A stretch of 64,000 nt of DNA from CAYPHJ01 sp964410485 (GTDB taxonomy: Bacteria > Desulfobacterota > Binatia > UBA9968). Location: contig CAYPHJ010000011.1 in assembly GCA_964410485.1 (NCBI GenBank), forward strand, positions 1 through 64,000, read 5' to 3'. Position numbers and translations under genes: made by a program. The notes beneath the pieces were generated by a model, which was given only the letters and a program-made list of their open reading frames with translations, was not told the DNA's origin and made no database searches. Of this stretch, positions 61,404 to 64,000 are shown piece after piece (the first letter of the stretch is position 1; each line of letters starts with the position of its first letter).

Positions 61404-62975
61404 ATGCGTCGGCTTTTGAAATGGGTCGGAATTCTTGCTGTGGTCGCGCTCCTCCTCGTGGTCGCGGCTGCGTGGTTCATCGATGAACCCTTGCGCCGCC
61501 GGACGGAGGCGCAGATCAATGCCGCCCTACACGGCTACACAGTTACCATTGGGCGGCTGGATTTTCATCCCATCGGTTTTTCCCTCGACCTCGAAGAGTC
61601 GGTTATTGTGCAAAAGGCGCATCCGGATCCGCCCGTGGCCTACATTCCAAAACTTACGGCGAGTGTCAACTGGAGAGCCCTGATCTTCGGCCGGGTTGTC
61701 GCCGATTTCAAAATTGACAGGCCGACGTTTTTCGTTAATTTGTCCCATGCCGAGGCGGAAATCCGCGACGACGTGCCGCTGGAAGACCGCGGTTGGCAAG
61801 AGGCGCTACAGGCGATCTACCCGCTCAAGATCAATGAGTTCACGATTTCCAATGGTGAGTTGACTTACGTTGACGACGGCCCTTACAAACCCCTCCATCT
61901 CAGCAAGGTTAATTTTCGTGCCAACGATATCCGCAACGTAAGGTCCGAGCAGGCTGTCTACCCCTCACCGGTTTACCTCGAGGCTAACGTATTCGAAACA
62001 GGACACTTGATCCTGGAGGGTGGGGCTGATTTCCTGGCCGAACCCCATGTTGCGCTCAGAGCCGCCATCACTCTGGATCAGATTGCCCTGGACTATTTCA
62101 AACCGATTACGGAGCGCTATCAGTTCGAAGTCAACCGCGGTGTGCTCAGTGGTTCAGGGGTGATTGAGTACGCAAGCCGTACGAGAATCATTGAGATACC
62201 CAGGCTAGAGGTTCAAGGCCTGCACGCCGATTACATCCACATAAAGGCGGGAGAGACCCCAACGAAAGAGCTCTCCAGGAAAACAGACCGGGTCATTCGC
62301 GAAACAACCAACGAACCCACGCTTCAACTCTACGTTGACGAGGTTCACATTGCAGGTGGCGAGTTGGGGATCATTAATCGCGCCAGTAAACCCAATTACC
62401 GGCTCTTTGTCACGGACCTAACCCTAAGGATCAGGAACTTGGGTAACCAGTCTGAGGATGGGGTTGCCGTGGGCACCGCCTCAGGAAAGTTCATGGGCTC
62501 CGGCAAGACGCGCCTCGTGGCACACCTGCAACCTTATGCCAAAAGCCCGAACTTTGATTTTGCACTAAGCATCGATGATACCGACATGCCGCCAATGAAC
62601 AACCTGTTTCGCGCGTATGGCAACTTCGACGTCGCCGCGGGCCTGTTTTCATTCTATTCGGAAATGGTAGTTCGCAACGGCTTCGTTAAAGGATACGTGA
62701 AGCCATTTTTTAGGGACGTAAGCGTGCATGACCCCCGCCAAGACAGGCATCAGCCGATTTTGCGCCAGATCTACGAACGCATCCTCGATGGGGTTGCCTG
62801 GATCCTCCAGAACCGGCCACGTGAGGAAATCGCAACGGAGGTATCGGTATCAGGGAAACTGGCGGACCCGCAGGCGAGTACCTTGGATGTCATCGTCGGA
62901 TTAGTGCAAAACGCCTTCTTTAGAGCGATCCTGCCCGGTTTCGAGAGGTCGCTTGATACCCAGCGACCTTCGTGA
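61404..62975 (+). CDS. DUF748/AsmA-like protein
   Basis: A 523-aa AsmA-superfamily protein. One N-terminal anchor helix (residues 6-28, KWVGILAVVALLLVVAAAWF), then YTVTIGRLDFHPIGFSLDLEE and NWRALIFGRVVADFKIDRP, the typical DUF748 first repeats; beta-rich middle; ends RAILPGFERSLD. Predicted to span the periplasm and bind lipid like a short TamB. ATG 61404 has no strong ribosome site; it lies 49 bp after DUF3309. Confidence 0.85.
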   Translation: MRRLLKWVGILAVVALLLVVAAAWFIDEPLRRRTEAQINAALHGYTVTIGRLDFHPIGFSLDLEESVIVQKAHPDPPVAYIPKLTASVNWRALIFGRVVADFKIDRPTFFVNLSHAEAEIRDDVPLEDRGWQEALQAIYPLKINEFTISNGELTYVDDGPYKPLHLSKVNFRANDIRNVRSEQAVYPSPVYLEANVFETGHLILEGGADFLAEPHVALRAAITLDQIALDYFKPITERYQFEVNRGVLSGSGVIEYASRTRIIEIPRLEVQGLHADYIHIKAGETPTKELSRKTDRVIRETTNEPTLQLYVDEVHIAGGELGIINRASKPNYRLFVTDLTLRIRNLGNQSEDGVAVGTASGKFMGSGKTRLVAHLQPYAKSPNFDFALSIDDTDMPPMNNLFRAYGNFDVAAGLFSFYSEMVVRNGFVKGYVKPFFRDVSVHDPRQDRHQPILRQIYERILDGVAWILQNRPREEIATEVSVSGKLADPQASTLDVIVGLVQNAFFRAILPGFERSLDTQRPS

Positions 62976-63060
62976 TCCGGCACTCCGCAGTTACATAAAA
63001 AACTGTCCCGCGGCTGCGCACGGCGGCCGGAGTCGCGCACGAGAGCCGGGAGTTATAACT

Positions 63061-64000
63061 GTGAAACGTTTGTCGAAAAATACCAATACCGGAAACGACC
63101 GTCACAACATTCATCGACTCAGGGACATCTTCGAGGGTCCAGTTGACATTCGGTCAGTTACGCTCACTGGAATTTTTCTCCTCCTCAGCATGTATAGCCT
63201 GTACTTTGCCCGGGACGTTTTTCTCCCACTGGTACTGGCTTACATCTTGAGTGCCTTTTTTGCGCCGGCGACCCGCTGGTTGCGCCGCATACGCATCGCC
63301 GAACCGGTGGGCGCAGCCCTGGTTCTTGTCATTGTCCTGAGTTTGGTCACCTATGGTGCTTATCGACTCTCGGGCCCCGCTCGGGACTGGGTTCGCGAAG
63401 CTCCCCACAACTTGCACCAGATTCGGCTGAAGCTAGCTGCGGTTACGCGATCGGTTGAGCAGGCCAGAGAAACGGCACGAGAGATCGAGAAAACAGTTCA
63501 GGGCGAAACACGCCCAGACAGTCCCGTGGAAGCTCCGAGGCCCGGGCTCGGCGAATCTATTTTCAGCAGCACACAGAGCTTTGCATTCATCGTCGGGGCA
63601 ACACTGGTGTTGCTGTACTTCTTGCTGGCTTCCGGCGATCTTTTCCTGTTAAAGCTCGTCAAAGTGTTGCCCACCCTCGAAGACAAGAAGAGAGCGGTTG
63701 AAATCTGCCGCGAAATCGAAGCCGACATCGCGCGATATCTTTGGACCGTGACGCTGATCAACGCGGGCTTGGGCGTCGTGGTCGGCACGACAATGTATTT
63801 TTTAGGTATGCCAAATCCTGCCCTTTGGGGCGTGATGGCGATGTTCCTTAACTATATTCCGTATCTGGGCGCTCTGATCGGGATCATCGTCGTTGCCATT
63901 ACGGCTGTCCTGACATTCGACGAGGCTTTACGCATTGTGGCTCCTCCCTTGGCTTATTTCCTCATCCAGGCGTTAGAAGGCAACTTCATCACGCCTACCG
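63061..64000 (+). CDS. AI-2E family transporter (partial, cut by window end)
   Basis: The frame from GTG 63061 runs open to the last base (313 codons). N-terminal basic tail, then VRSVTLTGIFLLLS-like helix, YILSAFFAPATRWLRR, central soluble segment (about 115-180), and the family's diagnostic MPNPALWGVMAMFLNYIPYLG followed by GALIGIIVV. AI-2E/PerM-family proteins are polytopic; substrates vary. No strong SD before the GTG. Confidence 0.85.
   Translation, partial: MKRLSKNTNTGNDRHNIHRLRDIFEGPVDIRSVTLTGIFLLLSMYSLYFARDVFLPLVLAYILSAFFAPATRWLRRIRIAEPVGAALVLVIVLSLVTYGAYRLSGPARDWVREAPHNLHQIRLKLAAVTRSVEQARETAREIEKTVQGETRPDSPVEAPRPGLGESIFSSTQSFAFIVGATLVLLYFLLASGDLFLLKLVKVLPTLEDKKRAVEICREIEADIARYLWTVTLINAGLGVVVGTTMYFLGMPNPALWGVMAMFLNYIPYLGALIGIIVVAITAVLTFDEALRIVAPPLAYFLIQALEGNFITPT

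Noticed and set aside
1..64000. rRNA, tRNA genes, integrases, transposases
   Set aside because: None recognised by eye. tRNAs could be missed without a covariance search.

Overview
This window is 64 kb of a Gram-negative, aerobically respiring bacterial chromosome, apparently from a metagenome or draft assembly. It has one 100-N scaffold gap, flanked by an exact 55-base duplication. A TamA/TamB pair, several lipoproteins and an outer-membrane beta-barrel show a double membrane. Alternative complex III plus a caa3-type oxidase, with LLM oxidoreductases and hydantoinases, suits deep-branching soil lineages such as Methylomirabilota/Rokubacteria, Binatota or other former Deltaproteobacteria. No rRNA, tRNA or other marker is present to decide, so the placement is inference.

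Region 1 (0-20 kb) is a loose catabolic island on the + strand. After a membrane-anchored GAF histidine kinase come a DUF3500 protein, a VOC/glyoxalase protein, an MmgE/PrpD protein, a dienelactone hydrolase, two LLM flavin monooxygenases, an intradiol dioxygenase, HyuA and HyuB (the latter with a zinc-ribbon tail), a thiolase-fold/DUF35 pair resembling Ltp2-type retro-aldolases, an MFS transporter and two related FKBP isomerases. Most genes have their own spacer. These spacers are packed with mosaic repeats: degenerate 7- or 8-nt periodic tracts and palindromic elements of about 90-135 bp.

Region 2 (20.8-33.7 kb) is a respiratory operon: actA-actB-actC-actD-actE-actF, a small membrane protein, SCO, then coxB (with cytochrome c domain)-coxA-coxC-coxD. 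CoxA carries the YSHPAVY motif of A2-type oxidases. Together these form a quinol -> ACIII -> caa3 oxidase -> O2 chain. On the opposite strand lie sucB and sucA (33.8-38.1 kb), two subunits of 2-oxoglutarate dehydrogenase.

Region 3 (38-64 kb) looks like an envelope and stress region. It has an HtrA-type protease, a soluble GAF histidine kinase facing an NtrC-type sigma-54 activator, Fe/Mn superoxide dismutase, an M48 lipoprotein protease, TamB/TamA, a DksA/TraR-type protein, a YqjD/YqjE-like operon, and a run of tiny stress-type proteins (DUF1328, a 26-aa hydrophobic peptide, DUF3185, CsbD, DUF3309) before a DUF748/AsmA-like protein and an AI-2E-family transporter cut by the window end. Six spacers here carry near-perfect sigma-54 -24/-12 elements at sensible distances from start codons, and two more carry weaker ones. 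I infer a sigma-54 regulon of envelope/stress genes possibly driven by the neighbouring kinase/NtrC pair. Also here are an orphan protein with a Cfr10I/NgoMIV-like nuclease pattern whose expected catalytic Asp is Asn, a doubly frameshifted PGPGW-like gene, and two paralogous unknown proteins.
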